Below, in pieces: positions 46,243-56,100 of a stretch of DNA of 64,000 nucleotides (the stretch's first letter is position 1; each line of letters begins with the position of its first letter). The stretch comes from Paraburkholderia gardini (GTDB lineage: Bacteria; Pseudomonadota; Gammaproteobacteria; Burkholderiales; Burkholderiaceae). The translations under genes and the position numbers were made by a program. The stretch spans positions 246,039-310,038 of the forward strand of contig NZ_CAJQYY010000003.1 of assembly GCF_907164575.1 (NCBI RefSeq), given 5' to 3'. The notes below the pieces were generated by a model. The model worked only from the letters and a program-made list of their open reading frames with translations, did not search any database and was not told where the DNA came from.

Positions 46243-47724
46243 ATGCTCCTGGCGACGCGCTGTCCCTTCTGCGAAACAGTTTTCCGACTCCAGCCGACGC
46301 ATCTTTCGCTGCGGCGCGGACTTGTGCGCTGCGGACATTGTCACGAAGTTTTTGACGCGTCCAGCAGCCTGTACGAAACCAGCGACGGCGATCTGACCAA
46401 CGCGACGCCGGTCAGCCCCGATGTCGTGGCGGCATTGATTGCCGGCTCAGAGCCGAAGCGGGAAACAGTTGCCGCTCCCGCGCTGGAGCCCATTCAGGAA
46501 CCCGAGGCGCAACGCCACGCCACGGCTGTCGAAGCGAACGCACTTCCGCGCACCGGAACGCCTGCTGAAACGGCGATGAAGTCATCGCCCGCCGCGGTGG
46601 GTGAATCGCAGATCCCTTTCGAAACGCCGGAGCCGGTCGAGCCGCATACGCTGTTCGACACGGCCGCCCACGTCGAAACGCCCACGCCGGTCGAGCCTCA
46701 TGCACCCGCGTCCACGTTCGGGAATGAGGATGCTCATCAACACCCTGGCGGCCCCCCGAACTTCCGCACCGATGCATGGAACCCGTGGGCGCCCGCACCG
46801 GACGCGCTGATCGACGACAGTCTGCGTCACAGCACGAAGAATCTCCCGTATCGCCCGCTGTCCGAAGCCGCGATGGCAAAGCTGAAGCTCGCCATCGAAC
46901 GTGAAGCGGCCGAACGCGCGGCTCACGAAGGATCGGCGAGGTCGCCCGCACACGACTTCCCGGCGACGCACGAGCCGGTGCATGAGTCGATCGACGGACA
47001 TCAGACGGCCGGTGATCGCGACGCAACGCGCGGACGCCCGGGCGAACCGGTGATCGAGGAGCAGGCCGAGCCGGCGTTCGCGACCGCGCCGGCCGCCGGT
47101 GCGATCTATCCGGAGACGCGCGACAGCGAACCGCGTTTCACCTCACCCTCGCCCGCGGCCGCACCGTTTGCCACGCCGCTCGATCACGACGAAGACGCGG
47201 AACCGTTCGCCGTCGTCCGCGAGACGCGCGAGGCGGAGCCACGCGGCATCGGCTGGATCATTTTCGGCTCGCTCGTCGCCCTTGTCCTGTTCGTCGCGCT
47301 GGTCGCGCAACTTGCGTGGTGGCAGCGTGAAACCGTGATGGTCTACTGGCCGGGTTCGCAGCCGTTTTACGCGCGGGCGTGCGTGCAGCTCGGCTGCATC
47401 GTCGCGCCGCCGCGCGATATCGACGGCCTGCAGGTCGAGCCGTCCGATCTGCGTCAGGTGGACGGCCCGCACAAGCTTGAACTGAAAATGCCGCTGCGAA
47501 ACCGTTTCGGGGTCGCGCTGGCGTATCCGGCAATCGAGCTCACGCTGCTCGATGCGCAGAACAACATCGCGATTCGTCGCGTGCTGTGGCCGCAGGACTA
47601 TGTGACGCCGGGCACATCGATCGCTGCAGGCCTGCCGGGTCACTCGACGCAGACGATGATCGTGCGTCTCAATACCGGCGACGCCGTCGCATCGAATTTC
47701 CGTGTGCAGATTTTTTACCCCTGA
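46243..47724 (+). CDS. DUF3426 / zinc-ribbon membrane protein
   Basis: 493 aa. N-terminal MJ0042-type zinc ribbon (RCPFCETVFRL ... LVRCGHCHEVFDAS, two CxxC pairs), a ~270-residue Pro/Glu/Ala-rich, low-complexity linker, one transmembrane helix (GWIIFGSLVALVLFVALVAQ, near residue 335), and a C-terminal DUF3426 beta domain (LGCIVAPPRDIDGLQVEPSD ... RNRFGVALAYPAIELTL). Topology suggests a cytoplasmic zinc ribbon and a periplasmic C-terminus. Conserved next to prmA in Burkholderiaceae; role unknown. Confidence 0.88.
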   Translation: MLLATRCPFCETVFRLQPTHLSLRRGLVRCGHCHEVFDASSSLYETSDGDLTNATPVSPDVVAALIAGSEPKRETVAAPALEPIQEPEAQRHATAVEANALPRTGTPAETAMKSSPAAVGESQIPFETPEPVEPHTLFDTAAHVETPTPVEPHAPASTFGNEDAHQHPGGPPNFRTDAWNPWAPAPDALIDDSLRHSTKNLPYRPLSEAAMAKLKLAIEREAAERAAHEGSARSPAHDFPATHEPVHESIDGHQTAGDRDATRGRPGEPVIEEQAEPAFATAPAAGAIYPETRDSEPRFTSPSPAAAPFATPLDHDEDAEPFAVVRETREAEPRGIGWIIFGSLVALVLFVALVAQLAWWQRETVMVYWPGSQPFYARACVQLGCIVAPPRDIDGLQVEPSDLRQVDGPHKLELKMPLRNRFGVALAYPAIELTLLDAQNNIAIRRVLWPQDYVTPGTSIAAGLPGHSTQTMIVRLNTGDAVASNFRVQIFYP

Positions 47725-47876
47725 CGTTTCCGGCGCCGCCGGCGCTCGCCGATCGCGCGACGCCGCCGGTTCCGCCAACGTCTTCGACGCGGTGAAGGCA
47801 GTACTCACGCATCTCTCGCGCGTCCGGCGAACCGGGCGCATTTAACGTCAACGATGACGCATTTCCGGAGCACAAC

Positions 47877-48377
47877 ATGAGTCAAGTCACGCTGGGTGGT
47901 AACCCGATCGAAGTAGGCGGTACATTCCCGTCGGCAGGCCAGAAGGCGCCCGCTTTCTCGCTCGTCGGCAAGGATCTGAAACCGGTCACGCTCGCCGATT
48001 TCGCCGGCAGGCGCAAGGTGCTCAATATCGTCCCGAGCCTCGACACGCCGACCTGCGCCACGTCGACGCGCAAATTCAACGAAGCCGCCGGCAAGCTCGC
48101 GAACACGGCGGTCATCGTCGTGTCGGGCGACCTGCCGTTCGCGGCATCGCGCTTCTGCACGACCGAAGGCATCGAGAACGTCGTCACGGCCTCGACGTTT
48201 CGCGGCCATGACTTCGCGAAGGCGTACGGCGTCGACGTGACGAGCGGCCCGCTGACCGGCCTGACGGCGCGCGCGGTGGTCGTGATCGACGAAAACGACA
48301 CCGTCGTACACGCGGAACTCGTCGGCGAGATCAAGAACGAGCCGAACTACGACGCAGCGCTGGGCGCGCTGAAGTAA
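47877..48377 (+). CDS. tpx: Thiol peroxidase (Tpx)
   Basis: Atypical 2-Cys peroxiredoxin reducing hydrogen and lipid peroxides with thioredoxin. 166 aa; peroxidatic Cys in [17 protein letters not shown] and resolving Cys in ASRFCTTEG about 34 residues later; [20 protein letters not shown] is the family strand-helix. Ends at the hairpin 48399-48423. Confidence 0.97.
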   Translation: MSQVTLGGNPIEVGGTFPSAGQKAPAFSLVGKDLKPVTLADFAGRRKVLNIVPSLDTPTCATSTRKFNEAAGKLANTAVIVVSGDLPFAASRFCTTEGIENVVTASTFRGHDFAKAYGVDVTSGPLTGLTARAVVVIDENDTVVHAELVGEIKNEPNYDAALGALK

Positions 48378-48398
48378 AACCCTGCCGCACAGGGGTCC

Positions 48399-48423
48399 GC
48401 GCCGCGCATCTGCGCGGCGCTTT
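48399..48423 (+). terminator. Terminator after tpx
   Basis: GCGCCGCGC-ATCT-GCGCGGCGC, a 9-bp GC stem followed by TTTC. Confidence 0.7.
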
Positions 48424-48500
48424 CACATCCGGCCTCATGCCCGGCTGCAGGCAAGGACTCCGCGCGGCGCTCATCAACAATATTGACAGGAACGTTCGCC

Positions 48501-49439
48501 TTGGCCACGCTCATTTGCGGTTCGCTCGCCTACGACAACATCATGACCTTCGAGGGTCGCTTTCGGGAGCACATCCTGCCGGAGCAGGTTCACATCCTGA
48601 ACGTGAGCTTCCTCGTGCCGACGATGCGCCGCGAGTTCGGCGGCTGCGCCGGCAACATCGCGTATTCGCTGAATCTGCTCGGCGGCGACGCGCGCATCAT
48701 GGCAACGATGGGCGCCGTCGACGCCCAGCTCTACATGGACCGCTTCGCGAGCCTCGGCCTGTCGACGGAACACGTGCGCGTGCTGCCGGACACGTACTCC
48801 GCGCAGGCGATGATCACGACCGACCTCGAAAACAACCAGATCACCGCGTTCCACCCGGGCGCGATGATGCAGTCGCACGTGAACCATGCGGGCGAAGCGA
48901 AGGGCATCACGCTCGGTATCGTCGCGCCGGATGGCTTCGACGGCATGATCCAGCACTCGGAAGAACTCGCCGCGGCCGGCGTGCCGTTCATCTTCGATCC
49001 GGGCCAGGGGCTGCCGCTCTTCGACGGCGCCTCGCTGCGGCGCATGATTGAACTTGCCACTTACGTGGCAGTCAATGATTACGAAGCCGCGCTCGTCAGC
49101 GACAAGACGGGCTGGTCGGTCGAAGAAATCGCGAGCCGCGTCGATGCGCTGATCGTCACGCGCGGCGAACAGGGCGCGCACATCCACCACGCCGGCAAGA
49201 TCGAAGAGATTCCGGCCGTCACCGCGAAGCAGGTGCTGGATCCGACGGGTTGCGGCGACGCGTTCCGCGGCGGCCTGCTCTACGGCATCGAAAACACACT
49301 CGGCTGGGCCACGACGGGCCGTCTCGCGAGCCTGATGGGCGCGCTCAAGATCGAACATCAGGGGCCACAGAACTACGCGCCTTCGCGTGCGGAGATCAAC
49401 GAACGATTCAAGCAGGCATTTGGATACGACCTGCCGTAA
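48501..49439 (+). CDS. PfkB-family carbohydrate/nucleoside kinase (adenosine kinase-like)
   Basis: 312 aa ribokinase-fold kinase. The start is inferred at TTG, giving MATLICGSLAYDNIMTF, the usual N-terminus; AGGAA lies 8 bp upstream. A TTG 18 bp further up (48483) is the alternative; there is no ATG that preserves the first strand. PfkB features: EFGGCAGNIAYSLNLLGG, GPxx-like EEIPAVTAKQVLDPTGCGDAF (anion hole and catalytic Asp in DPTGCGDAFRGG). The substrate is unknown; in Burkholderia it is often labelled adenosine kinase. Confidence 0.88.
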   Translation: MATLICGSLAYDNIMTFEGRFREHILPEQVHILNVSFLVPTMRREFGGCAGNIAYSLNLLGGDARIMATMGAVDAQLYMDRFASLGLSTEHVRVLPDTYSAQAMITTDLENNQITAFHPGAMMQSHVNHAGEAKGITLGIVAPDGFDGMIQHSEELAAAGVPFIFDPGQGLPLFDGASLRRMIELATYVAVNDYEAALVSDKTGWSVEEIASRVDALIVTRGEQGAHIHHAGKIEEIPAVTAKQVLDPTGCGDAFRGGLLYGIENTLGWATTGRLASLMGALKIEHQGPQNYAPSRAEINERFKQAFGYDLP

Positions 49440-49457
49440 ATAAGTGGGGTAAAGGGC

Positions 49458-49934
49458 ATGAAAACGACGAGTCGCCTGGTAGTCGCGATGATGATCGCAG
49501 GTTCAGTGGTCATGACAGGCTGCGCGTACAACAGCAGTTCGGCCGACGTCTACACGGCGTCCCAGGCGCAACGTGAGGAAACGGTGCGCCTCGGCACCGT
49601 CGACAGCGTGCGCGCCGTGAAGATCAGCACGAACAACGGCCAGCCGAGCGGCCTGGGTGCGATCGGCGGTGGCGCGCTCGGCGCGGTGGCCGGCAGCACG
49701 ATCGGCGGCGGCACGGGGTCGATACTGACGGGCATCGTCGGCGGTCTGGTCGGTGCTGTGGCGGGCAACGCGGTAGAAAACGGCACGGCGGTTCGCGACG
49801 GCGTCGAAATTACCGTGCGGCTCGACAACGGCGACCTGCGTGCGATCACGCAGAGCGCCACGGGTGAGATCTTCCGTGCAGGCGAACGCGTGCGTCTGCT
49901 CTCGAGCGGTGGTGTGACGCGCGTCACGCACTGA
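49458..49934 (+). CDS. Glycine-zipper outer-membrane lipoprotein (SlyB/PcP-like)
   Basis: 158 aa. Lipoprotein signal MKTTSRLVVAMMIAGSVV with lipobox MTGC (Cys at 22), then a glycine-zipper 2TM-like segment (GAIGGGALGAVAGSTIGGG ... GIVGGLVGAVAGNAVENG) and a C-terminal beta strand region (VEITVRLDNGDLRAITQSA) like SlyB/PcP. Probably stabilises the outer membrane. 18 bp after the PfkB kinase; may be co-transcribed. Confidence 0.85.
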   Translation: MKTTSRLVVAMMIAGSVVMTGCAYNSSSADVYTASQAQREETVRLGTVDSVRAVKISTNNGQPSGLGAIGGGALGAVAGSTIGGGTGSILTGIVGGLVGAVAGNAVENGTAVRDGVEITVRLDNGDLRAITQSATGEIFRAGERVRLLSSGGVTRVTH

Positions 49935-50102
49935 TCCGCCTGCCCTGAACAAACCTTCCTGAGCCGCGCAGACATGATTCGATGTCGACGTGGCAACCTC
50001 ACGCGCATGCCCTACTCCGGTCCCATGCAAGCCGCTTGCCGTGCGAGCGCTTTTTTCGTTCGTCGAAAGCGTGCGTCGATGGCGCTGCAAAACTAACAGA
50101 CG

Positions 50103-50136
50103 AAAAAAATCCCGCCACCGGTAAACTGGTGACGGG
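50103..50136 (-). terminator. Terminator for the H1-like gene
   Basis: On the minus strand TCCCGTCACCAG / CCGGTGGCGGGA forms an imperfect 12-bp stem followed by seven Ts. It lies ~70 bp past the H1-like stop codon in a 272-bp gap that is otherwise empty. Confidence 0.8.
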
Positions 50137-50206
50137 ACGGTGATTGGGTCCTGTTCTACCCAATCATCGGACACATCGCGATGCGCCTGATTACTGCTTC
50201 AGCGTC

Positions 50207-50821
50207 TTACGGACGGCTGCCAGTCGGAAACGGCCATGCTGCAGCCGGATTCAACGCGGTCTTCACCGTCGCAGCCGGTGCGCTCGATGCAGCAGGCGCA
50301 GCGGGAGCAGGTGCAGCCTTCTTCGAGACAGCCTTCTTCGCAGGGGCAGCCTTCTTCGCAGGGGCAGCCTTCTTCGCGGCAGCCTTCTTCGCAGGGGCAG
50401 CCTTCTTGGCAGCAGCCTTTTTCGCAGGCGCCTTTTTAGCAGCAGCCTTTTTAGCAGGCGCAGCCTTCTTCGCAGCGGCCTTCTTCGCCGGTGCTGCCTT
50501 TTTGGCAACCTTCTTCGCTGCAACCTTCTTCGCAGGCGCTTTCTTCGCAGCGGCCTTCTTCGCCGGTGCTGCCTTCTTCGCTGCAACCTTCTTCACAGCG
50601 ACTTTCCGGGCAGCAACCTTCTTCGCTGCAGCTTTCTTCGCCGGCGCTGCCTTCTTCGCCGCAACCTTCTTCACTGCCACTTTCTTCGCTGCAACCTTCT
50701 TCACTGCAACCTTCTTCACTGCGACTTTCTTAACGGCTGCTTTCTTTGCCGGTGCAGCTTTCTTTGCAGCGACTTTCTTTGCCGGGGCTTTCTTCGCGGC
50801 GGCTTTTTTTGCAGTTGCCAT
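50207..50821 (-). CDS. Histone H1-like Ala/Lys/Pro-rich DNA-binding protein
   Basis: 204 aa made almost entirely of repeats of KKAAPAKKA, KKVAAKK and KKVAVKK type, the pattern of eukaryotic H1 C-terminal tails and of the bacterial HctB/BpH1 type proteins; the last ~35 residues (AAPAPAAPAASSAP ... AAWPFPTGSRP) are uncharged. Predicted to bind DNA non-specifically through its Lys residues. The second of two adjacent ATGs (MATAKK) is used because GGAG is then at 6-7 bp. The DNA is internally repetitive, so length probably varies between strains. The long opposite-strand frames are shadows. Confidence 0.88.
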   Translation of the reverse strand: MATAKKAAAKKAPAKKVAAKKAAPAKKAAVKKVAVKKVAVKKVAAKKVAVKKVAAKKAAPAKKAAAKKVAARKVAVKKVAAKKAAPAKKAAAKKAPAKKVAAKKVAKKAAPAKKAAAKKAAPAKKAAAKKAPAKKAAAKKAAPAKKAAAKKAAPAKKAAPAKKAVSKKAAPAPAAPAASSAPAATVKTALNPAAAWPFPTGSRP

Positions 50822-50851
50822 CATTTTCTCCTTCAGGTTTTCAGATGAGAG

Positions 50852-51184
50852 TCAGTTCAAACAACACCCTTCGTCAAAACCCGCTTCCCGCGGACGCTTC
50901 TCAGGGCGCGCGCTACGAAGCGGGCTATTCATCGGCGTACGCAGGTGCGGCGCGCTTACGCTAATGAATGCGGTAAGGCGCGCGGTGCCATACAGCACCG
51001 CGCGCCAGATCTGGTCGGCGTCGGATTCCGACGCCGGCAATTGCTTGATCGAACCCCTGGCCTCAAGGCCAGCGGCTTTTTCCGGGGGGAAGTTTGCCCA
51101 TCCCACTGAAGGGTTCGCAAAGTGCCTGTCATCGTCGTGGGCCATGGCCATCAAGGCACATGGCGCACCGGGCGTGCTTTGCAT
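50852..51184 (-). CDS. Possible small ORF between the H1-like gene and nrdB
   Basis: 110-codon frame with AGGA about 9 bp upstream but no recognisable domain. It is the best frame in the 452-bp gap 50825-51276; the rest of the gap shows nothing I can identify. It could equally be an untranslated region of the H1-like gene. Confidence 0.2.
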   Translation of the reverse strand: MQSTPGAPCALMAMAHDDDRHFANPSVGWANFPPEKAAGLEARGSIKQLPASESDADQIWRAVLYGTARLTAFISVSAPHLRTPMNSPLRSARPEKRPREAGFDEGCCLN

Positions 51185-51276
51185 CAGGCGTTCCTGCTCC
51201 TAACCTTATGTGCCACCGACGGCCGTGAGCGGCCGGCAGCATCCCCATCAATTTCGTCTACGACACGACTCCCGGC

Positions 51277-52548
51277 TTATTCCCAGGAGAGCGCGCCGCC
51301 TGTCTGATATTCAATGACCCGCGTTTCGAAGAAGTTGCGTTCCTTCTTCAAGTCGATCATCTCGCTCATCCACGGGAACGGGTTTTCCTCGTTCGGGAAC
51401 AGCGGATCGAGACCGATCTGCTGGCAACGACGGTTGCAGATGAAGCGCAGATAGCTCTTGAACATCGACGCATTCAGGCCGAGCACCCCGCGCGGCATGG
51501 TGTCTTCTGCGTAGCGATATTCGAGATCGACAGCCTGCTTGAAGATTTCGCGGATTTCCGCGCGGAACTCAGCGGTCCACAAATGCGGGTTTTCGAGTTT
51601 GATCTGGTTGATGAGGTCGATGCCGAAATTGCAGTGCATCGATTCATCGCGCAGGATGTATTGATACTGTTCCGCTGCGCCGGTCATCTTGTTCTGGCGG
51701 CCTAGTGCAAGAATCTGCGTGAAGCCGACATAGAAGAAGAGGCCTTCCATCACACAGGCGAACACGATCAGCGACCGGAGCAGCGTCTGGTCGGCTTCGA
51801 GCGTCCCGGTCTTGAAGGCCGGATCAGTCAGCGTGTGGATGAACGGAATGAGGAATTCGTCTTTCGCGCGGATCGAGGAGACTTCGTGATACGCATTGAA
51901 GATCTCGCCTTCGTCCAGGCCGAGCGATTCGACGATGTACTGGTAAGCGTGCGTGTGGATCGCCTCTTCGAATGCCTGGCGCAGCAGGAACTGGCGGCAT
52001 TCGGGCGCCGTGATGTGGCGGTAGGTGCCCAGCACGATATTGTTCGCGGCCAGCGAATCCGCCGTCACGAAGAAACCGAGGTTACGTTTGACGACGCGAC
52101 GTTCGTCTTCGGTCAGACCGTTCGGGTCTTTCCAGAGCGCGATGTCGCGGGACATGTTGATTTCCTGCGGCATCCAGTGGTTCGCGCAACCCGCCAGATA
52201 CTTTTCCCATGCCCACTTGTATTTGAACGGCACCAGCTGGTTGACGTCAGTCTGGCCGTTGATGATGCGCTTGTCGGCGACATTCACGCGCGCTTCCGAA
52301 GCGGCGGCCGGCGCGGTAGCCGGCGAAGCTGGCCGCGCAGTCGGCGCGGTTGCCTGAGCGGCGGCGGAGGCAGCATACGGAGCGACAGCGATGTCGTTCG
52401 CGAAGATGTCCTGAGCCGAGGGAGCCTGATGAGCGGCACGCGATGCAGCCTGCGTTCCGACGGCCGTCTCCGAAGCGTTGCGCAACGCATTCTGTTGCGA
52501 AGCGCTCGCGGGAGTTACGGCAGTGATCTCGTCATCCCAGTTGAGCAT
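51277..52548 (-). CDS. nrdB: Ribonucleoside-diphosphate reductase, beta subunit
   Basis: Radical-generating subunit of class I ribonucleotide reductase. 423 aa: a ~90-residue Ala/Pro-rich N-terminal extension (to about [14 protein letters not shown]), then the ferritin-like core with metal ligands in [12 protein letters not shown] (Asp), [13 protein letters not shown] (Glu, His) and [12 protein letters not shown] (Glu, His). The Tyr four residues after the first His (EAIHTHAY) is where the radical Tyr of E. coli NrdB sits, so a tyrosyl radical enzyme is expected. The C-terminal tail ([11 protein letters not shown]) binds NrdA. Separated from nrdA by a 618-bp gap. Confidence 0.96.
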   Translation of the reverse strand: MLNWDDEITAVTPASASQQNALRNASETAVGTQAASRAAHQAPSAQDIFANDIAVAPYAASAAAQATAPTARPASPATAPAAASEARVNVADKRIINGQTDVNQLVPFKYKWAWEKYLAGCANHWMPQEINMSRDIALWKDPNGLTEDERRVVKRNLGFFVTADSLAANNIVLGTYRHITAPECRQFLLRQAFEEAIHTHAYQYIVESLGLDEGEIFNAYHEVSSIRAKDEFLIPFIHTLTDPAFKTGTLEADQTLLRSLIVFACVMEGLFFYVGFTQILALGRQNKMTGAAEQYQYILRDESMHCNFGIDLINQIKLENPHLWTAEFRAEIREIFKQAVDLEYRYAEDTMPRGVLGLNASMFKSYLRFICNRRCQQIGLDPLFPNEENPFPWMSEMIDLKKERNFFETRVIEYQTGGALSWE

Positions 52549-53166
52549 AATGTCACCATCAATTTAGAACGGTTTGTACCATCTTTTCGTTAGCGATAAA
52601 AGACTTCGCTCACGAAAAATCCTGTTTTCGATTCACGTTGCGACCTGCATACAACACTTTGTTCAACAGAGCGTGTCTGTCGCTTCGTGTGAAGCGATCG
52701 AAGCATGTGATGCTGAAGGTCTTCGCTTCATCGAAAGCACCTCGTTTTGATGTCGCCTGAACGTCGCTTCGATGTCGCTTGCAGCGACCTGGAAGTTACT
52801 TCGAAGAGACCGCACGCCGATCTCAAACTGAACATCGAACCAACGATCGGGATGATCATCGAGGCGCTTCTAATCTGTGTCGCCTGGCTTCGCGTTAACG
52901 CGAAGCCTTGTCTGTCTGGCTACGCGCTGCGTACAAAGTTCAGGGTTTTCTCGCAGACGTCGATCAGCGTCGACGATGTTGCGATGCGCTTCGGTGCAAT
53001 GTGTGTGACGCGAAGCACGGTTGCCGCGGCCTGGCTGCTGCTGCCCTGCACCTGCGTGACCACCGCCTGACTTCCGCACTTCATCGAATCTTTCCGTGAG
53101 CGGCAGTGACATCCGCCGCCGCTCACCTTGCTTCACGACCGGCTCACACCGGCCGTCGCCGCCTGA
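52549..53166. other. nrdA-nrdB intergenic region with palindromes
   Basis: 618 bp with no convincing gene. It contains a perfect 22-bp palindrome GGCTTCGCGTT/AACGCGAAGCC (52886-52907), a perfect 9-bp hairpin GTGAGCGGC/GCCGCTCAC (53096-53126) shortly downstream of the nrdA stop and likely its terminator or 3' stem, a TCGCTTC/GAAGCGA stem near 52680-52697, and many dispersed GCTTCG/CGAAGC motifs. This suggests an extensively structured RNA between the two reductase genes. Confidence 0.5.
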
Positions 53167-56100
53167 TTACTGGCAGGCCTCGCACTCTTCGAAGCCCGGA
53201 TCGCCCGGACGCATCATGCACACCGGGCCGTCTGCTTCCGGTGCTGCGTCGACTTCGATCGCCGCGGGTGCCGCATGGGCCGCCGATGCCTGCAGACCAC
53301 CCGAAGCAGCGCCGCCGCTCGCGCCGAAGCCACCTGCCGCGCCACCGCCGACACCACCCGCGCCACCCGAGCTCTCACCGCCGCCCGACGACACCGCGTT
53401 CAGCGCACCGTGCGCCACCGTCGACTTCTCGACGTGCGTCGCGGCCATCGTGCGGAGGTAGTACGTGGTCTTCAGGCCGCGCAGCCATGCGAGCTTGTAG
53501 ACCTCGTCGAGCTTCTTGCCCGACGCGCCACCCATATAGATGTTCAGCGACTGCGCCTGATCGATCCACTTCTGGCGACGCGATGCGGCTTCGACGACCC
53601 AGACCGGATCGAGTTCGAACGCCGTTGCGTAGATCGCGCGGAGGTCGGCCGGGATACGGTCGATGCGCGACAGCGTGCCGTCGAAGTACTTCAGGTCGGC
53701 GACCATCACTTCGTCCCACAGGCCGCGCGCCTTCAGATCGCGCACCAGGTAGTCGTTGACCACCGTGAATTCGCCCGAGAGGTTCGACTTCACATACAGG
53801 TTCTGGAACGTCGGTTCGATACAGGCCGACACGCCGATGATGTTCGAGATCGTCGCCGTCGGCGCGATCGCGACGCAGTTCGAGTTGCGCATGCCGTACG
53901 TTGCAATGCGGGAACGCAGCTCGGTCCAGTCCATCGATTCGCTCGAATCGACTTCGACATACCCGCCACGCGCTTCGGCGAGCAGCTTCAGCGTGTCCTG
54001 CGGGAGGATGCCGCGATCCCACAGCGAGCCGCGGTAGCTCGAGTAACGGCCGCGCTCTTCCGCCAGTTCCGTCGACGCGTAGTACGCGTAGTAGCAGACC
54101 GCTTCCATCGACGTGTCGGCGAACTTCACCGCCTCTTCCGACGCGTACGGCGTGCGCAGCAGGTGCAGGCAGTCCTGGAAGCCCATGATGCCCATGCCGA
54201 CCGGGCGGTGCTTCAGGTTCGAGTTACGCGCCTTGGCGACCGCGTAGTAATTGATGTCGATCACGTTGTCGAGCATGCGCATCGCAACGCTGACCGTGCG
54301 CTTGAGCTTGTCGTGGTCGAGCACCAGCGTGCCGTCAGCCTGCTCCTTCAGGTGGGCGACGAGGTTCACCGAGCCGAGGTTGCAGACGGCGATTTCGGTG
54401 TCGCTGGTGTTCAGCGTGATTTCCGTGCACAGATTCGACGAATGCACGACGCCGACGTGCTGCTGCGGCGAACGGATATTGCACGGATCCTTGAACGTGA
54501 TCCACGGATGGCCGGTTTCGAACAGCATGCCGAGCATCTTGCGCCACAGTTGCGCCGCCGGAATCTTCTTGAACAGCTTGATCTCACCGCGCGCGACCTT
54601 GTCTTCGTACGCGATGTAAGCCGTTTCGAACTCGGCGCCGAACTTGTCGTGCAGGTCCGGGCAGGTGGACGGCGAGAACAGCGTCCAGTCGCCGCCTTCG
54701 TGCACGCGCTTCATGAACAGGTCGGGAATCCAGTTCGCCGTGTTCATGTCGTGCGTGCGGCGACGGTCGTCGCCGGTGTTCTTGCGCAGCTCCAGGAATT
54801 CCTCGATGTCCAGGTGCCACGATTCCAGGTAGGCGCACACCGCGCCCTTGCGCTTGCCGCCCTGGTTCACGGCGACCGCCGTGTCGTTCACCACCTTCAG
54901 GAAGGGAACCACGCCCTGCGACTTGCCGTTGGTGCCCTTGATGTGCGAGCCGAGCGCACGCACGCGCGTCCAGTCGTTACCCAGACCGCCGGCGAATTTC
55001 GACAGCAGCGCGTTTTCCTTCAGCGCCTCGTAGATGCCGTCGAGGTCATCGTCGACCGTCGTCAGGTAGCACGACGACAGTTGCGAGCGACGCGTGCCCG
55101 AGTTGAACAGCGTCGGCGTGGACGACATGAAGTCGAAGCTCGACAGCACGTTGTAGAACTCGATCGCACGCGCTTCGCGGTCCACTTCGTTCAGCGCGAG
55201 ACCCATCGCGACACGCATAAAGAATGCCTGAGGCATTTCGATACGCACGCCGTCGTGATGCAGGAAGTAGCGGTCATACAGCGTTTGCAGACCGAGGTAG
55301 CCGAACTGCAGGTCGCGGCTGTTGTCGAGCGCGGCGCCCAGACGCTTCAGGTCGTACTGCATCAGCTTGTCGTCGAGCAGTTCGGCCTGCACACCGCGCT
55401 TGATGAATTGCGGGAAGTACTCGGCGTAACGGTCGGCCATTTCGCCCTGCGTGACTTCTTCGCTGAGAATTTCGCGGCGGATCGTGTGCAGCAGGATGCG
55501 GGCCGTGGCCTGGCTGTACGCCGGATCCTTTTCGATCATCGTGCGTGCGGCGAGGATGGCCGAGTCGTAGACCTGGCTCATCGGCACGCCGTCGTACAGA
55601 TTTTTCACCGTCTCCGCGACGATCGGCCCGGCGCTCACGGCGTCGCCCAGGTTCGCGCAGGCGGATTCGATGATGCCGCGCAGTGCAGCCATGTCCAGTG
55701 GACGCGTCACGCCGCCGTCGACCACATTCAGGCCCGACGAGCCTGCTGCCGCTTCCGGCTCCTGCGTGCGCTCCTGCGTGCGCTTCTCGCGATACAGCAC
55801 GTAGGCGCGCGCGACGTTGTGCTCGCCGCCGCGCATCAGCGCGAGTTCGACCTGGTCCTGGATGTCTTCGATATGGAACGTGCCGCCGTTCGGACGGCTG
55901 CGCAGCAGCGCGCGCACCACGCTCTGCGTGAGCTGCTCAACCAGCTCGCGCACACGCGCCGACGCCGCGCCCTGGCCACCGTTGACGGCGAGGAACGCTT
56001 TCGTGACCGCGATCGCGATCTTCGAAGGCTCGAACGACACGACGCTGCCGTTACGGCGGATCACCTTGTAGTCGGCGAAGGTGGCCTGCGGCGCGAGCGC

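Noticed and set aside
50181..51203. Phe/Ala-rich plus-strand frame opposite the H1-like gene
   Set aside because: Its repeats are the complement of the AAG/GCC codons of the H1-like repeats; no signal or domain of its own, and the minus-strand gene has a ribosome-binding site and terminator.
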